Below are positions 1 through 6,758 of a stretch of DNA of 47,949 bases, piece by piece. The stretch spans positions 1 to 47,949 of IMG/VR virus record IMGVR_UViG_3300022693_001195; one strand, written 5' to 3'. A program made the position numbers and the translations under genes. Position 1 is the first letter of the stretch, and the number at the start of each line of letters is the position of its first letter. This DNA is from a virus. The notes under the pieces are model-generated. The model was not told where the DNA came from and ran no database searches. It was given only the letters and a program-made list of their open reading frames with translations.

Positions 1-144
1 AAGCTACTTCCCTGTTAGCAATTCTTTGATTTCATCAATACTCTTTACATTGTAAAATTGACACACATTTGCTTCGAGTGTCTTTATGTTATTTGAATAA
101 ATTATCCACCCACGTCTAACCATTTCACGTATTGGAGCTAGTGA
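1..144. repeat. Terminal direct repeat, left copy
   Basis: Bases 1-144 are identical to bases 47806-47949. Removing one copy closes the sequence into a circle of about 47,805 bp. The repeat covers the 3' part of the HigA-like gene. On the circle that gene's stop lies 3 bases before the HNH start at 47805, so gene order is natural across the join. This looks like redundancy from assembling a circular or circularly permuted molecule. A true short terminal repeat is possible but less likely because it would end inside a gene. Confidence 0.95.
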
Positions 145-429
145 ATAGAGCTTAGCTCGGCGCTGGATAGCTTTATCGGTATTATTTTTTACAATTGTTA
201 GGTCGTATGATGATTGTAGATTTAACCAAGACTGTGCACTTGTGCCCAAGGCTTGCGACAATAGCCTAGCTATTCGAGTAGTTATTCTACGACGCCCATT
301 TATAATATCGCATACGAGAGAGTTTGGTTGTCCAAGAATCTCCGCAAAGTCTACTTGAGACCATTCGCGAGCCTTTATTTCTTCTGCAAGATATTCACCT
401 GGCAGAAATGCTTCAGGTGTTTCTAACAT
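4..429 (-). CDS. HigA-like XRE-family DNA-binding regulator, orphan and possibly truncated
   Basis: 141 aa. Residues 10-75 match the HigA antitoxin pattern: PGEYLAEEI, SQVDFAEILG, the recognition-helix region DIINGRRRIT, then LGTSAQSWLNLQSSYDL. The family is a helix-turn-helix repressor that normally binds its own operator and a HigB toxin. No HigB-sized gene lies upstream: only 183 bp, holding a structured element, separates it from the 62-aa gene. The C-terminal half (about residues 85-141, including RRAKLYSLAPIREMVRRGW) resembles the linker of longer HigA proteins that I recall as fused to an ImmA/IrrE-type protease domain, but it stops before such a domain. It is followed 3 bases later, across the circular join, by the HNH gene. 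It is the only clear phage-repressor candidate here. Family call is firm; truncation and regulatory role are inference. Confidence 0.85.
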   Translation of the reverse strand: MLETPEAFLPGEYLAEEIKAREWSQVDFAEILGQPNSLVCDIINGRRRITTRIARLLSQALGTSAQSWLNLQSSYDLTIVKNNTDKAIQRRAKLYSLAPIREMVRRGWIIYSNNIKTLEANVCQFYNVKSIDEIKELLTGK

Positions 430-450
430 ACCAAAACCTCATAGATATTG

Positions 451-513
451 CGGCGCCAACGGGGATGCGAACGAAGCAAGCATGGAGCTTGATAGGTCTC
501 CCCGAGGACGCCG
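451..513 (-). other. Structured intergenic element upstream of the HigA-like gene
   Basis: Nested complementary blocks: 451-455 with 509-513 (5 bp), 460-465 with 499-504 (6 bp), and an inner hairpin 477-481 with 487-491 around a 5-base loop. It occupies most of the gap between the 62-aa gene and the HigA-like start at 429, so on the transcribed minus strand it is a leader of that gene. It resembles a tRNA superficially, but the T-arm does not pair, so a tRNA call fails. It could be an RNA control element or an operator region. Confidence 0.4.
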
Positions 514-612
514 ACTTATTTATATGTTATTGTTTGATTTCCATGTTCACTTTCGTTCGCAGTTTCAAGCTAAACTATTGTTGAGCGCATAGCAAGCGTT
601 ACTTTGGGTTAA

Positions 613-801
613 TTATTTGTCAGGGTACGGAACGCCATGAAGCTCTGCGAGTTCACCATCCCAAGGTATGAAACTTTTAACCCTGTCGTTCATACCAAAG
701 GTCTTTGGGCAGCGGCGACAACCTACGCGCCTTGTCTCATTTGAGAACTTTTGAACCACATAATACTTATGCTCGAATATCCAACACCAAATCTTATTCA
801 T
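613..801 (-). CDS. Small phage protein with a CxxC knuckle (DUF1660-like)
   Basis: 62 aa beginning MNKIWCWIFEHKYYV, with CRRC at about residues 28-31. The pattern of an N-terminal C-x-x-F-x-HK followed by a short Cys knuckle resembles DUF1660-type phage proteins, probably a small zinc-binding fold of unknown function. The start is preceded by AAGGAG close to the end of the 41-aa gene. It is the last small gene before the HigA-like regulator in the leftward unit. Family resemblance is from memory of the pattern. Confidence 0.75.
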   Translation of the reverse strand: MNKIWCWIFEHKYYVVQKFSNETRRVGCRRCPKTFGMNDRVKSFIPWDGELAELHGVPYPDK

Positions 802-804
802 CCC

Positions 805-930
805 TTATGCCTCCTTATCCCTAAATATATTCGCAAACCGCTTCTCCTCCTGCCACCCTAGCCTCAGCAGCTCCTTGTTGAGCCGCTTGATCTGCTCCTC
901 AAGCTCACGGATGCGCGCGTCCTTGTCCAT
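805..930 (-). CDS. 41-aa coiled-coil peptide
   Basis: The 126-bp frame encodes a charged helix with heptad-like spacing (RIRELEEQIKRLNKELLRL from about residue 6), ending FRDKEA. It starts by TGATG overlap with the 116-aa gene upstream (stop 932-930, start 930-928) and its end supplies the AAGGAGG ribosome site of the 62-aa gene, so it fits the tight operon exactly. Function unknown; a small coiled-coil adaptor or DNA-mimic-like peptide would be guesses. Confidence 0.65.
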   Translation of the reverse strand: MDKDARIRELEEQIKRLNKELLRLGWQEEKRFANIFRDKEA

Positions 931-1280
931 CACTCCTTCGCCCTCGCCCGTTGGATCGCGGCTACTTCACAATGTGGCTCACGGCAAACACTGTCCTTAT
1001 AGTCTCTATTTGAACGAGGGTCAAACTCCCAACCACAGGTACAGTTAGTGGTGTCGTCTGTTCCATCATAGTGTGTGCGGTTTTCCACTATCCAATCCTC
1101 CAGCAGCCTCACACGCGCATCCCGCTCGGCGTTGGATACTCCCAGGGCGGTGAGGATTAGTTCGTATAGGCTGTCTTGGTCTTGCTTCCTTTTGTCGATA
1201 CTGTAAGGGTGTTCAGTGGAAGGCAGGTCGGGGTAAGCAGCTTGCGCCACATCCCTCGCTCTAGTCTTGTTACTTGGCAT
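930..1280 (-). CDS. Hypothetical protein with Cys motif
   Basis: 116 aa. Not recognised. The middle contains RDARVRLLEDWIVENRTH, and the C-terminal third has CTCGWEF and a later CREPHC, suggesting a small zinc-binding region. It overlaps the downstream end of the 114-aa gene (1270-1614) and hands over to the 41-aa gene by TGATG. The start ATG is the first in frame and overlaps the previous gene, supporting translational coupling. Confidence 0.75.
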   Translation of the reverse strand: MPSNKTRARDVAQAAYPDLPSTEHPYSIDKRKQDQDSLYELILTALGVSNAERDARVRLLEDWIVENRTHYDGTDDTTNCTCGWEFDPRSNRDYKDSVCREPHCEVAAIQRARAKE

Positions 1281-1614
1281 CGGTGGGTTCCTTTACGCGC
1301 TCATATGTGGCCTCAAATATGTCTGGCTTGCATGGGTAGTATTCGCCTTTAATGCCTTTGATTATCCAGTCGCCGACACAAACACGGTGCCCAGCTTCAA
1401 GCGTGTCTACCCAGCCGTGTTTATCAAAGCTGTTATGACAAAAAGAGCAATTAGTTTCTCTGTTAATCGTAGGGTTGCGGAAATAGCGAACAATCTCCCC
1501 CTCGGATAAGGAGTGGTCTTCTGGGCTTATTGGTTGGGAGTTGTCTTGAGGGATATCCCCATTCTTAAACCATTGCCATGCTTCAATCACGATTGGTTTC
1601 TTTCTAAATTTCAT
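1270..1614 (-). CDS. Phage hypothetical protein starting MKFRKKPIVIEA
   Basis: 114 aa. The N-terminus (MKFRKKPIVIEAWQW) is a pattern seen in many small phage proteins of unknown function, and the Cys/His pairs (CSFCHNSFDKH) suggest a metal site. The frame is open to 1668, but I place the start at 1614 because GGAAGG sits just upstream and the family begins there. It overlaps the 116-aa gene by 11 bases. Confidence 0.8.
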   Translation of the reverse strand: MKFRKKPIVIEAWQWFKNGDIPQDNSQPISPEDHSLSEGEIVRYFRNPTINRETNCSFCHNSFDKHGWVDTLEAGHRVCVGDWIIKGIKGEYYPCKPDIFEATYERVKEPTDAK

Positions 1615-1664
1615 ACCATTCCTTCCGTTAAAGTTTCGAGCTGCCATCATCAGGCCGCAGTGTC

Positions 1665-1739
1665 TCAATCTGCGGCGACTTCCCCGATATATTGCTCAAG
1701 CAAAGCAGTGTCCAGATTATCGGGAAAGTTTCGGCTCAT
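1665..1739 (-). CDS. Possible 24-aa peptide
   Basis: A short frame with a strong CGGAGG ribosome site 8 bases before ATG, encoding MSRNFPDNLDTALLEQYIGEV and ending AAD. It fills part of the 190-bp gap between the 67-aa membrane protein and the 114-aa gene, where operon neighbours are otherwise nearly contiguous. The ribosome site is the main evidence. No homolog recognised. Confidence 0.4.
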   Translation of the reverse strand: MSRNFPDNLDTALLEQYIGEVAAD

Positions 1740-1804
1740 TGGCGAGTCCTCCGTGTTTCAGGTTGCGCGTGGCGGTTTAGCTTCCTTGCGCGGCCACTGT
1801 TAGG

Positions 1805-2008
1805 CTATTGATTCCTTTCGTTGAGATACATGAATCTGCCAGCGACATAAAAAATACTCAGCGCAAAAAGAATGCTATAATATCGGCTAGTGCTTGAATA
1901 GAAATAGCACCTCTCAACATCTACTTCCATCATTATCAGCGACCCCATTAACGCTACGGCCATCACAATTACCACTAAGAAGCAAATTGTATCTAAAACT
2001 TTAATCAT
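1805..2008 (-). CDS. Small two-helix membrane protein
   Basis: 67 aa with two hydrophobic stretches, about residues 7-28 (CFLVVIVMAVALMGSLIMM) and 44-58 (YSILFALSIFYVAGRF), typical of an inner-membrane hairpin. It overlaps the exonuclease stop by 4 bases (ATGA). Position among recombination genes gives no clue to its role. Function unknown. Confidence 0.75.
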   Translation of the reverse strand: MIKVLDTICFLVVIVMAVALMGSLIMMEVDVERCYFYSSTSRYYSILFALSIFYVAGRFMYLNERNQ

Positions 2009-2676
2009 CTTTGTTCCTCCGCTTTGTACTTGGCTATGATTTCTGTCTTGTCGATGCCGATGTCGCGGCCTTCGATTTCGCTTAGTTGTTCAACCTTTTC
2101 GTCCAGTCTCATACATAGGATGTTTAAGCCTCCCTGTAGCGCGAGTATGATATCCTCATCACGCTTAACTCTGACAACCAGTGGCTTTGCTGTCGGATGC
2201 CAGCTAACAAAATCCCACCACTTGCGTCCTGTCACTAGCATCGAGCCTTGAACCTGTAGCAGGTACTTGGTTGGTAGTTCGTCCTTGATTAGATAGTCAA
2301 GGTGGGTTACCATTGCTGGAACCTTGATCTCGCAACCGCCTTCATCGCCTACAAGCGCATCAGGAGAGCAACCGTATCTCTGGTCGTCAGACATGCAGAA
2401 GCCAGTTGTCTCTACTTCCTCCGAGACTCCAAGTTCGTACCAAGCCAAGGCTTCAGCCTCAAGCTCTTTGCCGCGCTCCATGAACTGTGAAGAGTCAGAA
2501 TCGATTGGACCACCGTAGTACAATTCAGCCAGTAGGTGTGACGAATACAATTCAACGGAAGTGCTTACTGCGAATTTCGCTGGTGTTATGACTTTACTGA
2601 ACTGTGAGGCTGTTGGCATTCCTGCTCGTATCAGTAGCCAGTCGGCTCCACCTTGAGGCATGTTGAGTCTTATCAT
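2005..2676 (-). CDS. YqaJ/lambda-exonuclease family 5'-3' DNA exonuclease
   Basis: 223 aa. The core signature of the YqaJ/lambda Exo PD-(D/E)xK fold is visible: RGKELEAEA at about 68-76, SPDALVG with D106, the E116-x-K118 pair in GCEIKVP, and the LLQVQGSM segment at about 139-146 that follows in this family. The fold is known to resect double-stranded DNA ends and to work with a single-strand annealing protein. The gene upstream, overlapping by 4 bases, is an ERF-type annealing protein, so the pair forms a standard phage recombination module. Size matches the family. Confidence 0.9.
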   Translation of the reverse strand: MIRLNMPQGGADWLLIRAGMPTASQFSKVITPAKFAVSTSVELYSSHLLAELYYGGPIDSDSSQFMERGKELEAEALAWYELGVSEEVETTGFCMSDDQRYGCSPDALVGDEGGCEIKVPAMVTHLDYLIKDELPTKYLLQVQGSMLVTGRKWWDFVSWHPTAKPLVVRVKRDEDIILALQGGLNILCMRLDEKVEQLSEIEGRDIGIDKTEIIAKYKAEEQR

Positions 2677-3422
2677 TTACCGTTGCCTCTCTTCGCTACG
2701 AATCCTTGGGCTTCTTTGTATTGCGCTGAGGTGATTTGTTCTAAATTTTCAACGCGGAAGAATTTCAATAGCTTAGGCATATCGATACCAACACGTTCAA
2801 TTTCTTTTTCCAACCCTACTATCAAATCAGATTTGATTAGAGGTTCGTTATTGGCTTCACCTAAACCGTCCTCGTCTGGATCACCAACGCGCAAGCCAAA
2901 CACCATAATGATAGCTTGTCTCTGCGCATAGGTAAGAGTGGCGCCCATCTTCTGAGTGGCTGACACCCTCTTATTATCTCTAGCGTCAATTTGGCCAGTG
3001 AAAGAGCTTGATTCAGAGTGTCCAGATTCATGTGTTACGGTGCATGTGACGATTGTTAGGCCGTCCTTGGTTGTCGAGTCAAACCTAAATATGAATCCGT
3101 GAAGGCCACAAAGGCGACCGACAACTGGAAGTATGTCTATCCTGAGATCGGTGTAACATCCAGAGTTCCTTACTCCTTCGGTTGTCAGATTACGATTACG
3201 CCCCGACTGTAGTATTGTCGGGCAGTCCTGTTGGAAATTGCACATTGCTGTGACGTATTCTTTTCTAGCGGCATTAGCTTCAAATCTCTCCTGTAGCTCG
3301 AAAAGCGTCTTGAGTTGTTCTACTCCTAAGCCTGACGCTAGAGATTCCTTAATTAAGTCCTTGTAGCCGCTTGTCGAAACCGCAAGCTCAGCTTTTATCG
3401 GTTCTTCTGATTGTTTGGTCAT
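2673..3422 (-). CDS. ERF-family single-strand DNA annealing protein
   Basis: 249 aa. Residues about 45-190 carry the ERF pattern: the F-x-x-AMxxFQxDCP segment, GxYTDLRIDILPVVGRLCGLHGFIF, CTVTHESGHSE, and the conserved MGATLTYAQRQAIIMVFGL. In the family these form a ring-like annealing core that pairs complementary single strands during recombination. The C-terminal tail (about 200-249) is a less conserved helical region that may contact partners. It is translationally coupled to the YqaJ-type exonuclease that follows. The start at 3422 has a well-spaced purine-rich site. Confidence 0.9.
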   Translation of the reverse strand: MTKQSEEPIKAELAVSTSGYKDLIKESLASGLGVEQLKTLFELQERFEANAARKEYVTAMCNFQQDCPTILQSGRNRNLTTEGVRNSGCYTDLRIDILPVVGRLCGLHGFIFRFDSTTKDGLTIVTCTVTHESGHSESSSFTGQIDARDNKRVSATQKMGATLTYAQRQAIIMVFGLRVGDPDEDGLGEANNEPLIKSDLIVGLEKEIERVGIDMPKLLKFFRVENLEQITSAQYKEAQGFVAKRGNGK

Positions 3423-3446
3423 GGGGTGTTCCTCGGTTTGGGTTAC

Positions 3447-3770
3447 TTAGGTGAAATCGGCTTCGCAGAAATAGTTTCCTTCCCTATCTCTCCAATCGTA
3501 GCTTCCGTGGTCTGCTGTTTCCTGGCGGCGACTCTCAATAACTTCTTTGAATTTATCGACAGTTATAGGTTCGCCGTATTCATTTTCAATCAAACCATCC
3601 TTAAAGGCTATTTGCCACTCATGGAAAGAGATTATTGTAGGTTTCTCTTCCTCGTTTCGGTAGCCATGAAACATGAAAGGCCACCCGAACGAAGCCTTCC
3701 CTATGTGCCTCGTTTCATACCTATCACATGAATCGCAATGGTCTGTCTTGAGATAATAGTTAGTTCCCAT
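3447..3770 (-). CDS. Conserved phage protein of the MGTNYY type
   Basis: 107 aa. It begins MGTNYYLKTDHCDSCDRYE and continues RHIGKASFGWPFMF, a combination recurring in many phage and bacterial proteins of unknown function, with a CxxC knuckle near residue 12. The HIGK and GW residues are the family's most constant positions. It lies 24 bases upstream of the ERF gene in the same direction. Biochemical role unknown. Confidence 0.85.
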   Translation of the reverse strand: MGTNYYLKTDHCDSCDRYETRHIGKASFGWPFMFHGYRNEEEKPTIISFHEWQIAFKDGLIENEYGEPITVDKFKEVIESRRQETADHGSYDWRDREGNYFCEADFT

Positions 3771-3809
3771 TATAACACCCTCCAGTGGTTTATGGCCATG
3801 ACTGCGTAT

Positions 3810-4175
3810 TTATTTAGTGGCATCGGTGGCCTCACATAGGTCAAGTATTGCCCTTGCCTCACAACATCCCGTTTGTTCTCCGAATTTCTGAGCGCTAGAT
3901 GTAATGAATTTGCAATCACAGCGCGAACCACCACCGTAACCACAGAGGGCTTTTAGTAGTGTCTTTGCATAGGGCTTAATTTTATCAAACCTCTCATCCT
4001 TGAGCTTCGCCTCTGCGGTGGGTTTCACGCGGCTGTCGGCTATTAACTGCTTGAGGCCTTCAACGCTTCCAATCGTATTCTTTGGGTGAGCATTGAGTAA
4101 GTTGAAAACATCAAGGCCTAGGTTCTCATCCGCCTCAGTCGGCGTGGTTGGCGCAGTGGCCTTGTTAAAACTCAT
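3810..4175 (-). CDS. Hypothetical protein
   Basis: 121 aa. Not recognised. A polar N-terminus (MSFNKATAPTTPTEADENLG) leads into a mixed helical region and a Cys-rich part (CGYGGGSRCDCK, later GCCEAR), suggesting a small metal site or disulfides. It overlaps the 81-aa gene by 11 bases. Nothing indicates catalytic activity. Confidence 0.75.
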   Translation of the reverse strand: MSFNKATAPTTPTEADENLGLDVFNLLNAHPKNTIGSVEGLKQLIADSRVKPTAEAKLKDERFDKIKPYAKTLLKALCGYGGGSRCDCKFITSSAQKFGEQTGCCEARAILDLCEATDATK

Positions 4176-4410
4176 TAGTCACACTCCCTCTGACATCCAC
4201 GTTTACGGTGTCCTCTTTTGTGTGCATCTTCTCCAGCGCGTCCGCGATTCTCTCTAGCTGTTTAGTCTGGCGTTCTTGTTCTAATAGGGTTTCGTTTTGC
4301 AGCCCAGCCATGACAAATGCAGTGTGCGCCGAAAAGGTTTCTTCCTTGACGCACTTATCGCCAAATTCGCTCATCGCATTCTTAATATCTTCGCGTTTCT
4401 TGTCGTCCAT
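4165..4410 (-). CDS. Small helical hypothetical protein
   Basis: 81 aa, largely charged helix (LLEQERQTKQLERIADALEK at about 41-60), probably a coiled coil. Its end overlaps the start of the 121-aa gene and its start lies 2 bases from the end of the 60-aa gene. Not recognised. Confidence 0.75.
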   Translation of the reverse strand: MDDKKREDIKNAMSEFGDKCVKEETFSAHTAFVMAGLQNETLLEQERQTKQLERIADALEKMHTKEDTVNVDVRGSVTNEF

Positions 4411-4411
4411 C

Positions 4412-4594
4412 CTAGCTCATCATCCTTTCATCAAAACATTCACCGCACAACCAGCCGAATACAGTCCACTCGGTTCCATCGGGTAGCTCGGCTCCGCAAG
4501 TGCAGGTGTCTGGATAGGCCTTAGCGGCAGAGATAATGCGCTGACGGGCGGCTGAGGCTGCTTGTGGGTCGTCTGAGACTGTGGCTAATTGCAT
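4412..4594 (-). CDS. Small zinc-ribbon-like protein
   Basis: 60 aa. Two Cys pairs, CTCG at about residues 32-35 and CGEC at about 50-53, flank WTVFGWLC, the layout of a small zinc ribbon. It overlaps the 82-aa coiled-coil gene by 10 bases. A nucleic-acid or protein binding role is plausible but not shown. Confidence 0.75.
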   Translation of the reverse strand: MQLATVSDDPQAASAARQRIISAAKAYPDTCTCGAELPDGTEWTVFGWLCGECFDERMMS

Positions 4595-4833
4595 AGGGTT
4601 CTCCCCTCTGCAATTGCATTCATTTCTCCTCTAAAGCTGACCATGCGTCTTTCGAGGCCGTCCATACGCTTTTTGAGAGTATCCAGTTCGACAGCTTCCA
4701 GTTTCAGGGTTTCGACATATAACTTCACTTTAGCTAGTTCTTCGATAGTTTGCAGAGAAACTTCCTGTAAGTCCTTAACGGATTGGGTAATTTGTACAAC
4801 AAACTTTAACTCGGCTTTTTTGGCTTCGTCCAT
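4585..4833 (-). CDS. Coiled-coil hypothetical protein
   Basis: 82 aa, almost entirely heptad-patterned helix (TIEELAKVKLYVETLKLEAV, then LDTLKKRMDGLERRM). No enzymatic motif. A purine-rich site (GAAAGGATG) precedes the start at 4833, downstream of a small intercistronic hairpin. Confidence 0.75.
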   Translation of the reverse strand: MDEAKKAELKFVVQITQSVKDLQEVSLQTIEELAKVKLYVETLKLEAVELDTLKKRMDGLERRMVSFRGEMNAIAEGRTLCN

Positions 4834-4857
4834 TGTGTGGCATCCTTTCGGTTATGG

Positions 4858-4885
4858 GCCAGCCCCGTCGTGCTGTGAGGCTGGC
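4858..4885 (-). other. Intercistronic hairpin
   Basis: GCCAGCC (4858-4864) is the exact complement of GGCTGGC (4879-4885), giving a 7-bp stem with a 14-base loop between the 101-aa and 82-aa genes. No T-run follows on either strand, so it is not a standard terminator. It may stabilise or help process the polycistronic transcript. Confidence 0.5.
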
Positions 4886-4896
4886 GGTGGGTGTGG

Positions 4897-5202
4897 TTAT
4901 TCAAGCTGGCCTTTAAGGCTCCGTGTAAGATTTTCGCATTCAGATAAACGGCCAGATATAGAGTCCGACTTTGAGTTAAACGTAGACCACATGCCCCCTA
5001 GTTTTGTGGTTAGTGTCGGGTCTCCTTTTGTGTTCACTGGTTTGCCCGACCCTATAAGAATATCGAGACATGTGTTTAAGTCACCTTCTAAGATAGAAAG
5101 TCTTTTCTCAAATTCGCCCAACGTGTTCTCGTGAGCCTCTCTTGGGGTAGTTTCTCTGTCGGTAGCTGGCGCTTCCATTGAAGCCATTCCTTCATCTCTC
5201 AT
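4897..5202 (-). CDS. Hypothetical protein downstream of the structured RNA region
   Basis: 101 aa, not recognised. The polar N-terminus is followed by a helical stretch (ENTLGEFEKRLSILEGDLNT). Start ATG 5202 is preceded by GAAGGAGATTGACACG, a strong ribosome site. It is the first gene after the ORF-free structured segment (5262-5524), so it is the one most likely to be controlled if that segment is a cis-acting leader. Confidence 0.75.
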   Translation of the reverse strand: MRDEGMASMEAPATDRETTPREAHENTLGEFEKRLSILEGDLNTCLDILIGSGKPVNTKGDPTLTTKLGGMWSTFNSKSDSISGRLSECENLTRSLKGQLE

Positions 5203-5261
5203 CGTGTCAATCTCCTTCGTTACTGCGTTATGCTCCTAGCTCTAGGGGCGGTTGTTTATGG

Positions 5262-5524
5262 TCGGGGAGAGCAGGTTGCCAGTGGTAGCAAGTCACTGTA
5301 AAGATACCTTTCGGTGTGAAGACCTTAGGGAACTTTTAGCCCTTGGTCGCAACCTTGCCATCCCCGATAATTTGTAGCGACTGGCTGATTTGCCTAGACC
5401 TGCCATCACATATATAGCAATGCGGTACGTTTCTAATCAGCTCCCATTACATCGCCTGATGCTCAAGGTAGTGGCAAACAGGCAGTTGACATTTCACCCC
5501 GACGCTACCACGCCGCAGTCGCTA
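5262..5524 (-). ncRNA. Candidate structured RNA of about 260 nt inside the early operon
   Basis: The 319 bp between neighbouring minus-strand genes (5203-5521) contains no convincing frame. Two domains are visible. Domain 1 is closed by a perfect 9-bp pairing, 5375-5383 with 5516-5524, and contains 5384-5390 paired with 5433-5439 (7 bp) plus a GCCTG/CAGGC hairpin. Domain 2 is closed by 5262-5268 with 5361-5367 (7 bp), extended by 5274-5279 with 5349-5354, and contains a CAGTG/CACTG hairpin (5280-5284 with 5294-5298). The block 5282-5289 is also the exact 8-base complement of 5503-5510, so the domains could pair with each other. Strand is chosen from operon direction. Family unknown; conservation is untested. 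Confidence 0.5.
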
Positions 5525-5677
5525 GTTTAGTTTGGCTGCTAACACTCCCAAGTTATAGAGAAAGTGATACACTGGAACGAGGGATGCAATGAAAAGCATT
5601 GCGTAGAATATGTATTTCAAGTTAGTCGCTACGGCTAGAATAGCCTGTGTCAGTTTCTCGCATTGTTTGTAGTCCAT
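5522..5677 (-). CDS. Small membrane protein
   Basis: 51 aa with one long hydrophobic segment, about residues 23-42 (FYAMLFIASLVPVYHFLYNL). The frame is open to 5755, but I choose ATG 5677 because AGGGAG lies 5 bases before it and the longer version lacks a ribosome site. Its stop codon forms part of the 9-bp closing stem of the structured RNA region. It could be a holin-like or superinfection peptide; no family recognised. Confidence 0.7.
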   Translation of the reverse strand: MDYKQCEKLTQAILAVATNLKYIFYAMLFIASLVPVYHFLYNLGVLAAKLN

Positions 5678-5851
5678 AATCTCCCTTTCTTTATAACAGG
5701 TTCCCTCTGAGGCTGATTTACCCCCTCCTATTCCAGCTTTTGCCCACACGTCCATGACCCTTATCCACCATCTTGCATTTTCGGTGGCAGGCAGCTACGG
5801 TGGCGCAGCGGAGTATCAAGCTCCATCCACGCCGCTCAGAGGGTTCCTGTG

Positions 5852-5983
5852 TTAATCTTTCTCGTTCTCGTTGTCAGCTATCCAATAAATTGTGTCGAGC
5901 GCATAGATTACGAGGGCTATCCATCCTATCCATGCAATATCTAACACTCTGTTAACCAACTCACCTGCCTGTATCTCAGTCAT
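5852..5983 (-). CDS. 43-aa single-pass membrane peptide
   Basis: The start overlaps the stop of the 145-aa gene as ATGA (5983-5980), a strong sign of coupling. The peptide starts MTEIQAGELVNRVLDIAWIG, has a hydrophobic middle (IAWIGWIALVIYAL, about 16-29) and an acidic end (DNENEKD). One transmembrane helix is likely. Function unknown. The 170 bp between it and the next gene shows nothing I can assign. Confidence 0.65.
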   Translation of the reverse strand: MTEIQAGELVNRVLDIAWIGWIALVIYALDTIYWIADNENEKD

Positions 5984-6417
5984 TCACTCTTCTCCTTCAT
6001 CGGTATGCGCTCATCGCTATCCTCTGGGACTATTTCAAACTGAGACACTTCCAGCCAGTCACCAAGAGACAGCGCATCGTCTCCACTTACACGGGTTACA
6101 TGGTGTATAATAGCTTGCTTGCATTCTTCTGTCAGTGGCCCATAGTTTGGTGTCGGTTCGGGTTGGGGTGCCTCAAGAGCGTCGTTGACCAATGTCTTTA
6201 GGTCACCCATCAGCTCCAACACTTCGACTATCCCTCGTGTCTCTGGTGGATTGTATAATAAGACCTGAATAGCCTCCAGCGTCTCTCTGAGGATCACTGG
6301 AGCGTGATCGCGCTTGGATGGGGTTGTGGGGCTAGGTTTATCACATTCGGCGCAAAGCATGTCGCTTAGGTCGCCTATCAGTTCATCACATTCGGCGCAA
6401 TATATGTCTATACTCAT
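5980..6417 (-). CDS. Hypothetical protein with twin Cys knuckles
   Basis: 145 aa. The N-terminus repeats a short motif, CAECDELIGDL then CAECDKP, giving two CxxC pairs about 14 residues apart, the arrangement of a small zinc ribbon. The rest is acidic and helical. It shares one base with the 112-aa gene upstream and leads by ATGA into the 43-aa membrane peptide. No function assigned. Confidence 0.75.
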   Translation of the reverse strand: MSIDIYCAECDELIGDLSDMLCAECDKPSPTTPSKRDHAPVILRETLEAIQVLLYNPPETRGIVEVLELMGDLKTLVNDALEAPQPEPTPNYGPLTEECKQAIIHHVTRVSGDDALSLGDWLEVSQFEIVPEDSDERIPMKEKSE

Positions 6418-6755
6418 TAACTCGGCTCGCTTTCGGTTGGGGTGGAGTTGATGGCGGCTTTGAATTCGTCACGCAAATCACCGTCAATGTAGCGTCCAGT
6501 ATCTAGCTTAGTTACATACTCCTTAGCTAGGCCCAACAACTCATCACGCTGACGCTCAGTCTCGATGGATTGGTTGAGGTAGGCGGCTAGTCTAACGAAG
6601 TCGTCTAAGGTCTGAAAGTATTGTCGTGCGCAGACTATACGCCCATCTGCATCCTCTATAGTCGGCGTACCTCCGTCGGTGTGGACCTTGAACGGCGCAT
6701 TAAACTTGCGCTTGAACTTATCGGCTTGCTTTTGTTGCTCGGTTGGGTTGCTCAT
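6417..6755 (-). CDS. Hypothetical protein
   Basis: 112 aa, not recognised. The segment FNAPFKVHTDGGTPTIEDADGRIVCA parallels a similar segment in the 109-aa neighbour (YKLPFKVAQLDLVDSDNRVF followed by LAAYLN-like and CAILND-like parts), so the two genes may be diverged duplicates. A charged helix follows. Coupled on both sides within the operon. Confidence 0.75.
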   Translation of the reverse strand: MSNPTEQQKQADKFKRKFNAPFKVHTDGGTPTIEDADGRIVCARQYFQTLDDFVRLAAYLNQSIETERQRDELLGLAKEYVTKLDTGRYIDGDLRDEFKAAINSTPTESEPS

Positions 6756-6758
6756 GGC

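Noticed and set aside
451-513. tRNA-like fold upstream of the HigA-like gene
   Set aside because: The anticodon-like stem has a plausible loop, but the T-arm does not pair and the acceptor-like stem is only 5 bp, so a functional tRNA is not supported.
324-584. 86-codon plus-strand frame
   Set aside because: It overlaps the HigA-like gene and its structured leader on the opposite strand, and resembles no protein.
4589-5134. 181-codon plus-strand frame
   Set aside because: It lies antisense to the coupled 82-aa and 101-aa genes, lacks a ribosome site and recognisable domains, and is best explained as a shadow frame.
5262-5524. tmRNA or RNase P RNA
   Set aside because: Neither the tmRNA tag region nor the conserved RNase P core sequences are present, so the region is left as an unknown structured RNA.
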